Assembly (NCBI RefSeq): GCF_002093745.1
Contig: NZ_MTSB01000008.1
Span: 62,001 to 126,000, forward strand
Direction: 5' to 3'
Origin: Pseudomonas graminis
Lineage (GTDB): Bacteria > Pseudomonadota > Gammaproteobacteria > Pseudomonadales > Pseudomonadaceae
DNA: 64,000 nt
The translations under genes were made by a program, and so were the position numbers. Each line of letters begins with the position of its first letter. Positions within the stretch are counted from its first letter, which is position 1. Positions 7,885 through 17,523 of this stretch are shown here, piece by piece. The notes under the pieces were generated by a model. That model was not told the DNA's origin, did no database searches, and was given only the letters and a program-made list of their open reading frames with translations.

Positions 7885-10800
7885 TTATCCGCGAATAAAA
7901 AGGTCTACTTTAAAATTATTGGGGCCAAATTCCTTAATCGGGGTCGTTACACCACTTCTTCGGGCGAGCCAGGAAGGGGCGCTGGTTGCAGCTGTTGCTG
8001 ATCGGTCATAAGGACCTGTCCCCAGCCGTCGCTGTATCTGCCGATACTTGCGCTGCAACCAGTTTGGCGAAGGTCGGGCCATGAAGTTTTTATAAAGCTT
8101 GCTGCTCTGTTCCAACGTTGCACCAACCACGCTATCCACCCTATTCAAAGGCGCATCCACTGAATTATGTATATCCGAAAATACCGACTTCATACTTGCC
8201 GTTTTTGCAGCGTTTCCCGCAGCCTTCACGGCCCCTCTCACCGCAAATCTGAATATTCCCCCGGTGATATCGAACGGTACCGTAGCAAGCCCGGCAATCA
8301 TCCCGACCATATTGGCTGTCTCGTCGCCCTTCGCCGCTCCATACGCAGTAGCGCCAGTGGCGACGGCGCTCAGCGCGGTCCCGGTGGCCAGCAGGCCGGT
8401 CGCAACGGCCGATGCGGTGGTTGCAGTCGTCGTGATGCCCATGACGGTCACGGGAACGGTGACAGGGGCCGCTGCCCCGAAGCTGGCAACCGTGGCGTAG
8501 GCGCCGTAGACGGTCGCCGCCACGCCTAACGCGAGAAAGACCCAGGTCAGCACGTCGAAGCCTCCTGATCGCTCCGCGGGCTGTGCGCCCTCATCGGGTC
8601 TTCGCAGTCGGCCGCTCTGAGCACTGGCGTCGTGGCCAGTGGGGTCACGCAGGGCAATCGGGTTACCCAGGCAGTAGGCGTACGGATTGACGCCACCCTC
8701 GCCAAACGGGCTCAGAAAGTCCGGGCTGTGAAAGCGCATCAGGCTCGGGTTGTAGGCCCGGTAACCGTTACCCAGCAGATACCAGCCACTGGGCGACTCA
8801 CGCACTTCCCCGTTGAATGCGGCGGCACTGCGTAGCGCGTCGTCGCTGTGGCGCTCTCCGTAAGCGCTGTAGACAGCCGCTCGCAGTTTATCCTGCTGGT
8901 ATTCGCCGATGACGCTCTGGTTGGCATCAGTGAGCAACAGCAGGGTTTCTCCGGTGTCGCCAACCCTTTGCTGCGCCAGCGGCTGTTCGTCCAGGTGCAG
9001 GTGCTGAGTGCGTTGGTCGTCCTGCACGCTGCTGCTCAACCGCTGCCCCTCATAGAAGCGCAGCACTTCGGTTTCGCCGTCATTACGAGTGGTGACCAGG
9101 TGATCGTGGCCGTCGTACCGGTATTCGCTGATCAGCCTGTCAGCCACGTCATCAACCCGCAGCAGGCGGCTCTGACTGTCATAGTGCAGGCTGTTGTCTG
9201 ACTCGTCGTTGAGTTGGTTTCCGTTGCGGTCGTAACTAAAGGTCGGATCAGGCGTGGTTCTGGAAGGGACATACTCGATGCTCAGCAGTTGGCAGCGGTC
9301 CTTGCGAACGGGGTCATCCGGATGGCCGTAGTGGAATGTTGCGCGTTCATTGGTGTTGTCGGCAAATTCGGTCAGGCTCGTGGTCATATTGTCCAGTTCG
9401 TCGAAACTGAATACCTGCTTGTCTATTCTCCTTCCCAGTGCGTCCACTGGCCGGGTGCTGCCCGTGTAATTCACGCCGGTCAGACGGCCTCGTTTATCAT
9501 AGGTGAACACTTCATGCAGCAGGCTGCTGGCCGCCTGCTCCAAATGACGACTTTTCAGAAGCCCGTCGAGTTGCCATTCCTGCTTCAGCGTTCGCTCCGG
9601 CTGGTTGTCAACGGTGTGGGTCCGCAGCGTTTCCTGGCCTTGATCGTCGTACTCCATACGCGCAACTACCGCGGTACTCGCAGCTTGGTCTCGGGTGATG
9701 ATCTCGCTGAGCTGACCCAGACTGTCGTAGGCAATGGCCGTTTGCACATTGCCTTGATCAATACTGTCGACCCTGCCAATGGCATCGTAGTGATAGGTGG
9801 TATCCACACCGGTGTTATCGCCCTCTGCCAGATCGGTACGTTTGAGTGGCCGTTCTTGAAGCGAAGTCTGATACGAGGTATGCCAGGTCTTGCCTTGCTG
9901 GTCTTCCCAGGTCTCTTTGCGTAACCGGTTATGCACGTCGTATTCGTAGGCGCGCTTGCCCTGTGGATTTTGCGCACGGGTCAGGCGGGCACTGGTGTTG
10001 TCATAGTCGAAATCGGCCTGTTCATCCGGTGCCGTGCTGGAAACAATCTGATCGGTCAGCGCAAGGTTGTAGGTAAAACTGATGTCGTCGCCCTTGGCCG
10101 TTTTGCGGCTTTTGACCTGCATGTCACCCGCGTTGTAGGTGAGTGTCTCGATGCGTTCACCCACTTTGCTCTGTGTCAGGCGTCCCAGGCCGTCGAAGGT
10201 CTGCTCGCCCGCAAGGGTAGTGGTTTTACCGTCGGCATGAACGACCTCCAGCTTGATTGGCAGTTCGCTACTGCTGTGCAACGCATAATCACGTTTGACG
10301 GTGCTCCCCTCCGGCAGAGTGGTCGAGATCATGCGCGACCAACTGTCGTAGCTGAACAAGGTGCTGTGCTCGAGTTCATCATCCTGTCGGGTGCATCGCC
10401 CCAGGCCGTCGTACAGAAAAACCTGCTTGCTCAATTCTTTTCCGGTCGCGTCCAGGCTTGCGATTCGATCCGGTTTACCGAACAGGTTCAGCCAGGTTTC
10501 GCTGCGGCCGCTGATACAGGGCTGCGGGTCGCTGCTCTGTATCCAGTTTGTCTGAATCGGCGCTTTGTGGGCATCGTTGCCGATAGGGTCCAGAGACTGG
10601 TGGGTCTGAACGCCGTCATCGGTCGTAACGCAGTATTGCTGGTTCCAGTCGTCATAGCGGTAACGACGCGTTTCAGTGCGGGGCTGATCGTCCAGCCAGT
10701 CAAAGCGGGTTTCATACTCCACCGTATTCCAGGCGTTGTAGTACGCGGCATGAATTTGCCGAAGCGTCATGACGCCCGCGCTGTCGACGTGGTCCTGCTC

Positions 10801-12840
10801 CTCGTATATTGCCCGGCCCATTCCGTCGAGCAACGAGCGGGTCGTTATCTTGCGGGCGTTGATCACCCGCTGTTCGGCCTGTTCACCGACGTTCGCGCAC
10901 AGCGTATATCGGTACTCGCGGCGCGCCTCGTAAGCTGTACCGGCGGCGACCGTTTCATGGGTCCGCCGGTTGAGTGCGTCATACCCATAGCGCGTTTCCA
11001 CGCCATCCTGGTTGATCAGCAACTCATGACCGGTCAGTGCGGATTGCTGACGCGTGACTTTCCGGGTCTCGCTGTCGAAATCAGTGCTGAGGGTCTGCTC
11101 TATCTGCAGCACCGGCACGCCTGATGGCTGGCTGGTGATTTTGCTGTAGGCATAGTGGGAGGTGGTGGACTTGCCATTGAGGGTCTGGATATTGCGCTCG
11201 GTACGTCCATGCAGGAAAGGCTCGGCGGGACGGTCGAAATACTCCAGCCGGGTCTGTTGCAACTCCCGTTCGGCCTCGCCAGCCTGGCTGGCGATCTGCA
11301 CCAGCGTCTCGCTGTCAGAGACGATCCAGTAATGGCTCTCGCTGCCTTGCAGTGCAGGCAGCTGTCTGTAGCGATACCGGGTACTCAGCGTCGGCGCGCC
11401 CGTCTGGTTTGAAGCGGCCGGTTTGATTACCTTTTCTCTCAGTCGCGATACAAAGCCTTCAGGGTCAGGAGGGCAGCCGTCGTCACCGCTTGCCGGGTAC
11501 CAACTGCTGACCTCTTCAAGGCCGTCTGCCCGGGTATGCACCAGCAGATTGCCTTGGCTGTCATAGGTATCGCTGACCGTTTCACTGCGCAGGCGCACGG
11601 GCGTGCCCGGCTCGCTCAGTTGCCAGCTCCTGGTGATTGTTCTCGGCAGCTGGCAATCATTGGGCTGTCTGAAATAAGGTTCGCCCTCAAGAATGTTGTA
11701 AGAGGTCTGTAGTGTTTGCTGATGGTTGTTCTGGGTGGTGACTTCAAGGGTCTGCAAGTGAAAACGGTTGTAGGTCCTTTCAATGCTGCGCACGGCTTTG
11801 TCGTCGACCCACAGGCTTTCGGTACACGTGTAGTCGTAGGTGCCCAGATACTTGTAAAGGTTGTCCAGGCCGTTGTCCTCCCACACGATCTGCAGCCCGG
11901 CGCCCAGAAAGTTTCGCGAACGCTGCTGACTGTCCTTGTAGGTGTAGCGCACATCCACCCGGGCCTGTCTGGAACCCGGATCGATGATGTGTCGGGTCAC
12001 CCTGGGTATCGGGGGGCGTTTGGCGCTGGTCGGGAATTCATGGCCGGTGTCGTGATAGTAGATGTCTTCATGGCTTCCCGAGGGCGTGTCCACACCTTTG
12101 ATGCACAACTGATCGTTTTCCAGGCCATACACGAAGCGCCACGACGCGTCATTCTCGGTGGGCAGCGTGATGCGCGATACCCGGTTGTCACTGCCTGACA
12201 GGCTCATCACAAACGTCGCCAGCGCAGTACCTCCTGCCCCGGCGTAGGGGTGCAGCTCCAGCGTGATCGTTGCCCTGTTGCGTGTCAGCTTCAGTAACGT
12301 TTCGCCCAGGTCGTCGGTGATTGATTCAAGTATGTACTGACTGCTGCTGTAGGGCTTGTGTGTGAGCCTGATGGCATGGCCTGACGGGGCGATGATCTGC
12401 ACGGGCCAGGCCATGCTGCGGGTGCCACTGAAATGCACTTCAAGTATTTCCACCAGACCGGACTTATGCACCACTCGATAATGAGTGTCGTCCAGCTTGT
12501 AGAAGTGAAACGTGTCCAGTTTCTTTTCCGACATCGTCAGCTGGTTGTCGCTGCCGGTGCCGTCCACACGAAACGTCTCGCCGGTGCTGAGCGACAGAAT
12601 CTGCTTGCCGGGATCGTATTGAGACAGTTGCAGGTTCCAGCCCAGACCGTAGCCACTGTCGAGTGGGTTCAGCTGGCTGTAGGACAGGCCGAGATTGAAT
12701 CCCGGACCGCGCAGGTCATTGCTTTGCAGCTCGGGCAGGGTGATCGATACGCTGTACAAGCCGGTCCGCGGATCAACGCCGCTTTTCAGGCAGCTCATGA
12801 AGTTGAGCGCATTGGAACTGACGGAGGTAGGGGCAGCCAT
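7885..12840 (-). CDS. RHS/YD-repeat protein, TccC-like, with variable C-terminal tail
   Basis: 1651 residues. The N-terminus (NFMSCLKSGVDPRTGLYSV...LGLSYSQLNPLDSGYGLGWNL) is a SpvB/RHS-type start shared with the protein at 23299-28113. The middle is a long series of YD repeats (YDALNRRT, YDGLGRCTRQ, YDSWSRMIST) that form the hollow RHS cocoon. The RHS core ends near residues 1367-1400 with RFHSPDFLSPFGEGGVNPYAY and DPTGH, the self-cleavage region of RHS and TccC proteins. Beyond it come about 75 residues of hydrophobic Ala/Thr/Val-rich sequence, possibly membrane-active, then about 120 unique, basic residues (KYRQIQRRLGTGPY...KVDLFIRG) that would be the toxin payload. The payload family is not recognised. 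No signal peptide, no VgrG/PAAR partner and no downstream immunity gene are seen, which favours a Tc-like, eukaryote-directed role over interbacterial competition. Confidence 0.88.
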   Translation of the reverse strand: MAAPTSVSSNALNFMSCLKSGVDPRTGLYSVSITLPELQSNDLRGPGFNLGLSYSQLNPLDSGYGLGWNLQLSQYDPGKQILSLSTGETFRVDGTGSDNQLTMSEKKLDTFHFYKLDDTHYRVVHKSGLVEILEVHFSGTRSMAWPVQIIAPSGHAIRLTHKPYSSSQYILESITDDLGETLLKLTRNRATITLELHPYAGAGGTALATFVMSLSGSDNRVSRITLPTENDASWRFVYGLENDQLCIKGVDTPSGSHEDIYYHDTGHEFPTSAKRPPIPRVTRHIIDPGSRQARVDVRYTYKDSQQRSRNFLGAGLQIVWEDNGLDNLYKYLGTYDYTCTESLWVDDKAVRSIERTYNRFHLQTLEVTTQNNHQQTLQTSYNILEGEPYFRQPNDCQLPRTITRSWQLSEPGTPVRLRSETVSDTYDSQGNLLVHTRADGLEEVSSWYPASGDDGCPPDPEGFVSRLREKVIKPAASNQTGAPTLSTRYRYRQLPALQGSESHYWIVSDSETLVQIASQAGEAERELQQTRLEYFDRPAEPFLHGRTERNIQTLNGKSTTSHYAYSKITSQPSGVPVLQIEQTLSTDFDSETRKVTRQQSALTGHELLINQDGVETRYGYDALNRRTHETVAAGTAYEARREYRYTLCANVGEQAEQRVINARKITTRSLLDGMGRAIYEEQDHVDSAGVMTLRQIHAAYYNAWNTVEYETRFDWLDDQPRTETRRYRYDDWNQQYCVTTDDGVQTHQSLDPIGNDAHKAPIQTNWIQSSDPQPCISGRSETWLNLFGKPDRIASLDATGKELSKQVFLYDGLGRCTRQDDELEHSTLFSYDSWSRMISTTLPEGSTVKRDYALHSSSELPIKLEVVHADGKTTTLAGEQTFDGLGRLTQSKVGERIETLTYNAGDMQVKSRKTAKGDDISFTYNLALTDQIVSSTAPDEQADFDYDNTSARLTRAQNPQGKRAYEYDVHNRLRKETWEDQQGKTWHTSYQTSLQERPLKRTDLAEGDNTGVDTTYHYDAIGRVDSIDQGNVQTAIAYDSLGQLSEIITRDQAASTAVVARMEYDDQGQETLRTHTVDNQPERTLKQEWQLDGLLKSRHLEQAASSLLHEVFTYDKRGRLTGVNYTGSTRPVDALGRRIDKQVFSFDELDNMTTSLTEFADNTNERATFHYGHPDDPVRKDRCQLLSIEYVPSRTTPDPTFSYDRNGNQLNDESDNSLHYDSQSRLLRVDDVADRLISEYRYDGHDHLVTTRNDGETEVLRFYEGQRLSSSVQDDQRTQHLHLDEQPLAQQRVGDTGETLLLLTDANQSVIGEYQQDKLRAAVYSAYGERHSDDALRSAAAFNGEVRESPSGWYLLGNGYRAYNPSLMRFHSPDFLSPFGEGGVNPYAYCLGNPIALRDPTGHDASAQSGRLRRPDEGAQPAERSGGFDVLTWVFLALGVAATVYGAYATVASFGAAAPVTVPVTVMGITTTATTASAVATGLLATGTALSAVATGATAYGAAKGDETANMVGMIAGLATVPFDITGGIFRFAVRGAVKAAGNAAKTASMKSVFSDIHNSVDAPLNRVDSVVGATLEQSSKLYKNFMARPSPNWLQRKYRQIQRRLGTGPYDRSATAATSAPSWLARRSGVTTPIKEFGPNNFKVDLFIRG

Positions 12841-13125
12841 GGGGCAGGCCTCGCTGGTGGATACGGGGAAAACGCAGCGGTGTCTGACGATTGATTGTGC
12901 AGTCCATTGCGCCTGGTCGTTGCTGATCCGTTGGCCTCAGCCTGTCTGAAGAGCCCATACGTCAAGCGGTCTTGTTCAACCCTAGACAGCCCATACCCGG
13001 CGGGCAACCTAGCAATAGTGCTAGTGGGCGGGTAACCGGCATCAGCGTAAAAAAACCTATCCGTACACAGGGAAACCCCCTGCAGCCTCTCCGGTTCAAC
13101 CGGAAACGAGACAGGAGCAACGTTC
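12841..13125. promoter_or_regulatory. Divergent promoter region of the RHS / P-47-like cassette
   Basis: 285 bp between the starts of the minus-strand RHS gene and the plus-strand operon, so both promoters should lie here. AGGAG (13112-13116) precedes the plus-strand start at 13126. A short palindrome CTAGCA-ATAG-TGCTAG occupies 13009-13024 near the middle and could be an operator. No confident -35/-10 pair was identified. Confidence 0.4.
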
Positions 13126-14931
13126 ATGGCCCTACCACGCCCGCAGGTACCTGACCTGCAACAACCCGGGAACTACATCGATCTGGATCAACTGGGTGCC
13201 GATGAGCTGCTGACCCTGATCTCGTATCCGGGTATCAAAGCGGGGGATTATCTCTATCCCAACTGGCGGGGTTGCAGCGCGACGGGGGAGGTGAGTGATT
13301 ATTCCAACAGCCTCATTGAGATCCCGCCGTTTCCGCCCGAAGAGGGCGTGCCGGTGTCAATACCGAACTCGACGTTGCAAATACTGGATCAGGGCTGGGT
13401 GTTCTATTCGTATCAAATAGCTGACAGCAGTGACCCGGATGTGCTCGGCGAAGAGTCGTTACGGCTGTTTTTCAACGTGGGTAAACGACCTGTTTCAACG
13501 GGTGGCCTTGGCGCACCGCAATGCAGGGAGTCGCATGACCTGAAGCTGGACCCTGAACTGCTGGATAAGGTCAGCGAACTGTTGATCGTGACACCGCCGT
13601 ACCGTGCCATGCGTGCCGGGGACAAGGTCACACTGACGCTCGAGCTGTATTTTGACGAGAACGACCCTTGGCAATCTCTGATCCAGTCCCAAACGCTGGA
13701 CGCAAGCGATGCGGGGCAACCCTTGCAATGGAAGATCCAGTCCACCGACTTCATGTTTATCGTGGGGGGCTTTGCACTGATGCACTACAGCATCGAGTAC
13801 GCCGAGCCTGCTTCATTGACAGAATCCGTCACCCAGACCTTGCATGTCACCCAGCCATCGGCTGACCTGTTACCTGCGCTGAGGATCAAGGATCTCAGCG
13901 GAGGATCGCTGGATCCGGCAGCCTTTCCCGAAGGCCTCGTCCTGTTGATCGAGCCCTGGCCCGGTATGCAGATCAATGACGATGTCGTGCTTTATGTCAA
14001 AAGTGCGAAACGGATACAGCAAGTCGTGCAGGCCCTGCGTGCAGACAAGTCGACGCTGGACAGCGGCGTCGTGCAATTCAGACTGGATCGCGCCTGGTTG
14101 CTGGATAACGTGGATCAGGACGTCGAGTTCGTGTACCAGTATGCGCGCCAGGGCGTCGCGGGCAGTTCGCTGCCGCGTAACGTTCTTTTGCGGCGGCCGC
14201 TCGATCTGCCGCCGCCCGACATTGAAGGTGCCCTCATCGAAAGCCCCAACGAAGCGGGTGTGATTGGCTACATGTTCGCGGACCAGATGGTGAACGGGGT
14301 CAGGGTGCGAATACCGGCCGGCGCGCAGACCGGCCCAGGCAACAAGCTGCAAATGCACTGGGATGGCTACGGAAGCACTGGTCGCTTTGTCGCCTACCCC
14401 TCGGCGAGCGATCCTCTGTTGTTCGAGATTCCGCCCGAAGCAGTGCCGGCCAACATGGGCAAGCGTGTAGACGTGTATTACAAGGTTTTTTCTCCCTCTT
14501 CAGACCCGCTGGGGACTTCAGCCGTATTCGATCTGGACGTCAGAGGCATCCGTGAAGGCTGGCCGGTGATTCAGATGGTACGCCCGCTTGTTACTGACGG
14601 GGTGCTTGCGCTCAACACTGTTCCGGCTGAAGGGGCGGGGCTGGATCTGCCGTCCTGGACCTACATGGCACCAAGACAACGGGTACGCATCAAGGTCGCC
14701 GGATTGTTGCAATCAGGCACCGAGCAAATGATCGGCCTGCGCACTGGCGCGGCAGAACCTCTGACCGCAGCGGAATACCAGGCAGAAAAGGTGTCGGTGA
14801 ACATCCCCAGGGATTTTCTGGAGAGACTGTGCCGAGGCACCAGGACCAACACCATCACCGTCGACGTCAGCTTTGACGACGGGAACAGTTATACGCAGTT
14901 TCCACCCGTCCTTTTCGCATTGGTCGATTGA
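13126..14931 (+). CDS. Ig-like modular protein, first gene of the P-47-like operon
   Basis: 601 residues, ATG at 13126 with AGGAG upstream. No signal peptide: it begins MALPRPQVPDLQQPGNYIDL. It contains about five beta-sandwich modules with the pattern 'AGDxVTLTLELYFDE', 'INDDVVLYVKSA', 'GNKLQMHWDGYGSTG', each followed by a 'VxFVYQYARQ' or 'VDVYYKVFS' strand. The module type is the same as in the proteins at 1-1976 and 4649-5431. It is followed after 77 bp by three P-47-like genes in the same direction and then by a second RHS gene, implying co-transcription. Function is unknown; a structural or accessory role for the RHS cassette is inference from position. Confidence 0.75.
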   Translation: MALPRPQVPDLQQPGNYIDLDQLGADELLTLISYPGIKAGDYLYPNWRGCSATGEVSDYSNSLIEIPPFPPEEGVPVSIPNSTLQILDQGWVFYSYQIADSSDPDVLGEESLRLFFNVGKRPVSTGGLGAPQCRESHDLKLDPELLDKVSELLIVTPPYRAMRAGDKVTLTLELYFDENDPWQSLIQSQTLDASDAGQPLQWKIQSTDFMFIVGGFALMHYSIEYAEPASLTESVTQTLHVTQPSADLLPALRIKDLSGGSLDPAAFPEGLVLLIEPWPGMQINDDVVLYVKSAKRIQQVVQALRADKSTLDSGVVQFRLDRAWLLDNVDQDVEFVYQYARQGVAGSSLPRNVLLRRPLDLPPPDIEGALIESPNEAGVIGYMFADQMVNGVRVRIPAGAQTGPGNKLQMHWDGYGSTGRFVAYPSASDPLLFEIPPEAVPANMGKRVDVYYKVFSPSSDPLGTSAVFDLDVRGIREGWPVIQMVRPLVTDGVLALNTVPAEGAGLDLPSWTYMAPRQRVRIKVAGLLQSGTEQMIGLRTGAAEPLTAAEYQAEKVSVNIPRDFLERLCRGTRTNTITVDVSFDDGNSYTQFPPVLFALVD

Positions 14932-15008
14932 TCGCGCGTCGCGCAACAGAACGTTACGGGCATTCAGGTAATCGTTCCACGTTTAAAACAGCCACATGGA
15001 GGTGGCCC

Positions 15009-17474
15009 ATGGCCAATAACACGCTGCAAAGTCTGGTCGCATGGATGCAAGACCCTCGCAACAACGTCATGTGGGGTTGGGATTCAATCGCCGCCATGGC
15101 ACGGGGCAAGGTCAATGACCTGTTGCTTAAGGACTACATCACGCGTTTCACGTCGGGATCTTACTTGGAACCGATGAGTGGTGAAGTGGCACTGGTTGGC
15201 GACGCCTTTATAGAAAAAATTCACAAATTCATTCTGGACGCTCCACGGCTGGCATTCACGAACGACGACCTGGGCCAGTCTCATGCGACCTTGAGCTGCT
15301 CCATTCTGGGTGGCACTCAGCTGACGATGAAAAATAACGTCGACAATTGGGAGGCTTACAGAGTTATTCATATCGATGCGCTGCAAGGTCCGATACTGAC
15401 GCTTGATCTGGCGCTGGAAAAGGTGCCGGGCATTGTTCTGAGCGACGGTCGTGTGATGCTTGACCTCAATCACAGTGACAATTTCATACTGACCTTCGCG
15501 GCTGACCACGCAGACCGCAGGCTGGGCGGGGACTTGTTCAAGCGCCTGTTTAATAAACTCCGTCCTGAACAACGCATATGGACACTGGGTGAAATCAAGC
15601 GCGGCAATAATAATCTGATGCACCCTCAATCTTTCAAATTGCGCACGCAGAGTAATCCAGCGGCCTCACTCGATCCGCAGGCAGCCAGTTACGGTGATGG
15701 CGCCATTCTGGCATTCATTCGTCTGGAAGGCAGCCAAGAGGGCGGCGACATTCCGGTGGAGTACCAATACCTGATACCGGATGACGCCAACAAAGATTAC
15801 TCAGCCACGGTGTTGTTCAGTGCAGAGCGGACGTTCAAGGCCGCGCTGGTCATCGGGAAAGTGACAGAGGCTATTGCTTCGGTTTTTGAAAACATCTCAT
15901 TCGACAACGTGCATGACGCTTCCGGTCGTTTGATCAAGGCAACGGCCATTCGGGGCACGCTTTCAGTTGAGCAGCCCTGGGCTCAAGCGATTCCGTTTCT
16001 TGTCCTAGATACAGTGGTCAACGCCCAGCTTTTTAGAAGCGGGTCCCATCTGGATGCGTCAGGTCCCAAACCTTTATCAGTTGAACTCGCGGGCGATGGC
16101 CGTGCAGTACTTACCTGGACCGCCGAGGCAGTCGAGAGCATCGTTCTGACCGTACCTTACCGTACTAGTCCGGTGCTGGTCATGCAACAGGTAGTCACTG
16201 TCGATGTCGAGTGTATTTATACCTTTGCAGAAGAAAGAAACGACCTCGTGCTGATCCCTTACCTGACGGTCACCACCCGCATGGGGGAAATAACCGAGAT
16301 GCCAACCCCTCCAGATATAACCCTCGCTGAGGTGTTTCTGATTGCCGGGGTAAGCGCTACTTTCGAGCAGCGTGGTGCAGAAAAATTCGAGTCCCGCATC
16401 AGGGGCGCGCTGCAAAACAAGCTGGCAACCAGTGTGTCGATCAGTTCGTTTATCCGCGACAGCATTCATCTCAATTTCGAAGAAGCGATTGTCCCCGATG
16501 TACTTCGTGCGCCCAGAGACATTGCTGTCTTTGGCCGCATTCACGGCGGTTCCCAAGCGAACTTTATCGTCAGCCCGCAGGAGCATCAGATGGTGGTTGA
16601 CAGTACCGTCACGTTCTCTGTCCAGCCGCCGGGCGCTGAAGTGAAATGGAGCCTGGAAAGGCTGCAAGGGGATGAGCAGGACTACGGAGCCATCAACGAT
16701 ACCACCGGTAAATACTACGCGCCGGAAGCGCCTTCATCCGGACTTGCGTTCACCCGTGTCCGGGTCACGGCCACTGACACGTCGGGCCTTCACAGTTCCG
16801 CTCTGGTCACGATCGTGGCCAACCCGATCACCGTCAACCCGCTGATCCAGGTCTGTGACGCCGGGCAAACGGTGGAGCTGGCTGCCGGTTTACCCCGTTC
16901 AGGTCCAGATAGCAGGGCGGCGGGTTCGCCTCGCACCGAAGAACTGGAGTGGTCGATCAAGCATTTCGTTCCTGGCGAGAGTGGTGAATTAAAGCCCAGC
17001 GCACTGTTTGATGGCGATCACTGTTACGTCGCCGTGCCGAAGCTGCCCGGCAAGACGTACGTGCTGGACGAGATTCTCGTGACCAGCACAAAGGCGAATG
17101 CATCGTCGTGGGTACTGGTAAGGCATCAGCCCTCGCTGCTGGTTGTCAAGGTCGTCAAGGTCGTCAAGGTTTCCAAGGCTAACAAGGATGTGAAATTGTC
17201 AGCCGTCCAGGTTCAACTGCAAGCGTCTGCCAATGGCAACGTGGTTTCCGATGCCGTATTCAAAGTGGCCGCGGATGGCCCCGGTTCTGTCACTGAAGGC
17301 GGTCTGTATACCGCTGCAGATCCATCGGACGCAAAATTTGTGCTGATCTTTGCTTCCTTCCCGCACCCGGTATTCGGAAACATGGAAGGGCACATCATAG
17401 TGCCTTTGCCGCTGGATGAGTTCGATGAAGACCTGGCACTGATGAAGGGCAGAAAAGTAAAAGGGCAGTCATAA
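15009..17474 (+). CDS. P-47/OrfX-like protein with C-terminal Ig-like domains, paralogue 1
   Basis: 821 residues from the ATG at 15009, chosen because GGAGGTGG lies just upstream; an in-frame start at 14928 overlaps the previous gene and lacks a site. No signal peptide. The N-terminus has a GWD motif at residues 23-25 followed by a 'KVNDLL' helix. Further on come DGAILAFIRLEG and YLIPDDANKDYSATVLFSA. This layout (GWDxxx...VN near the start; 'DGAxLxF'...'YLIP...YSATV') is shared with its two neighbours and resembles, from memory, the clostridial P-47/OrfX family (Pfam Clostridium_P47, TULIP fold), which is reported to include Pseudomonas members. Residues about 515-600 look like a bacterial Ig-like domain (VKWSLERL...TGKYYAPEAP), followed by two more beta modules. 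A 9-bp in-frame repeat (VVK) lies near residue 715. Likely a lipid-binding-fold accessory protein; assignment is inference. Confidence 0.65.
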   Translation: MANNTLQSLVAWMQDPRNNVMWGWDSIAAMARGKVNDLLLKDYITRFTSGSYLEPMSGEVALVGDAFIEKIHKFILDAPRLAFTNDDLGQSHATLSCSILGGTQLTMKNNVDNWEAYRVIHIDALQGPILTLDLALEKVPGIVLSDGRVMLDLNHSDNFILTFAADHADRRLGGDLFKRLFNKLRPEQRIWTLGEIKRGNNNLMHPQSFKLRTQSNPAASLDPQAASYGDGAILAFIRLEGSQEGGDIPVEYQYLIPDDANKDYSATVLFSAERTFKAALVIGKVTEAIASVFENISFDNVHDASGRLIKATAIRGTLSVEQPWAQAIPFLVLDTVVNAQLFRSGSHLDASGPKPLSVELAGDGRAVLTWTAEAVESIVLTVPYRTSPVLVMQQVVTVDVECIYTFAEERNDLVLIPYLTVTTRMGEITEMPTPPDITLAEVFLIAGVSATFEQRGAEKFESRIRGALQNKLATSVSISSFIRDSIHLNFEEAIVPDVLRAPRDIAVFGRIHGGSQANFIVSPQEHQMVVDSTVTFSVQPPGAEVKWSLERLQGDEQDYGAINDTTGKYYAPEAPSSGLAFTRVRVTATDTSGLHSSALVTIVANPITVNPLIQVCDAGQTVELAAGLPRSGPDSRAAGSPRTEELEWSIKHFVPGESGELKPSALFDGDHCYVAVPKLPGKTYVLDEILVTSTKANASSWVLVRHQPSLLVVKVVKVVKVSKANKDVKLSAVQVQLQASANGNVVSDAVFKVAADGPGSVTEGGLYTAADPSDAKFVLIFASFPHPVFGNMEGHIIVPLPLDEFDEDLALMKGRKVKGQS
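17142..17177 (+). repeat. 9-bp in-frame tandem repeat in the first P-47-like gene
   Basis: Four consecutive 9-mers of the form GTYGTCAAG (the last degenerate, GTTTCCAAG) encode VVK-VVK-VVK-VSK in the linker before the last beta module. The unit is in frame, so copy-number change by slippage would lengthen or shorten the linker by three residues without a frameshift. Confidence 0.7.
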
Positions 17475-17523
17475 CAGAACGCACTTCAGGTTTACTTATA
17501 TCTACATCACAGGAGGTGATGTC

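Noticed and set aside
7608..7898. Possible small gene or immunity gene beside the first RHS gene
   Set aside because: Opposite strand to the toxin, no ribosome binding site, overlaps the RHS stop region, no recognisable motif.
9931..11124. 397-codon open frame on the plus strand inside the first RHS gene
   Set aside because: Antisense to well-conserved YD repeats; the repeats themselves create the long frame.
7885..12840. Type VI secretion RHS effector
   Set aside because: No PAAR domain at the N-terminus, no VgrG or Eag chaperone gene nearby and no immunity gene; the TccC/SpvB-like N-terminus fits better.
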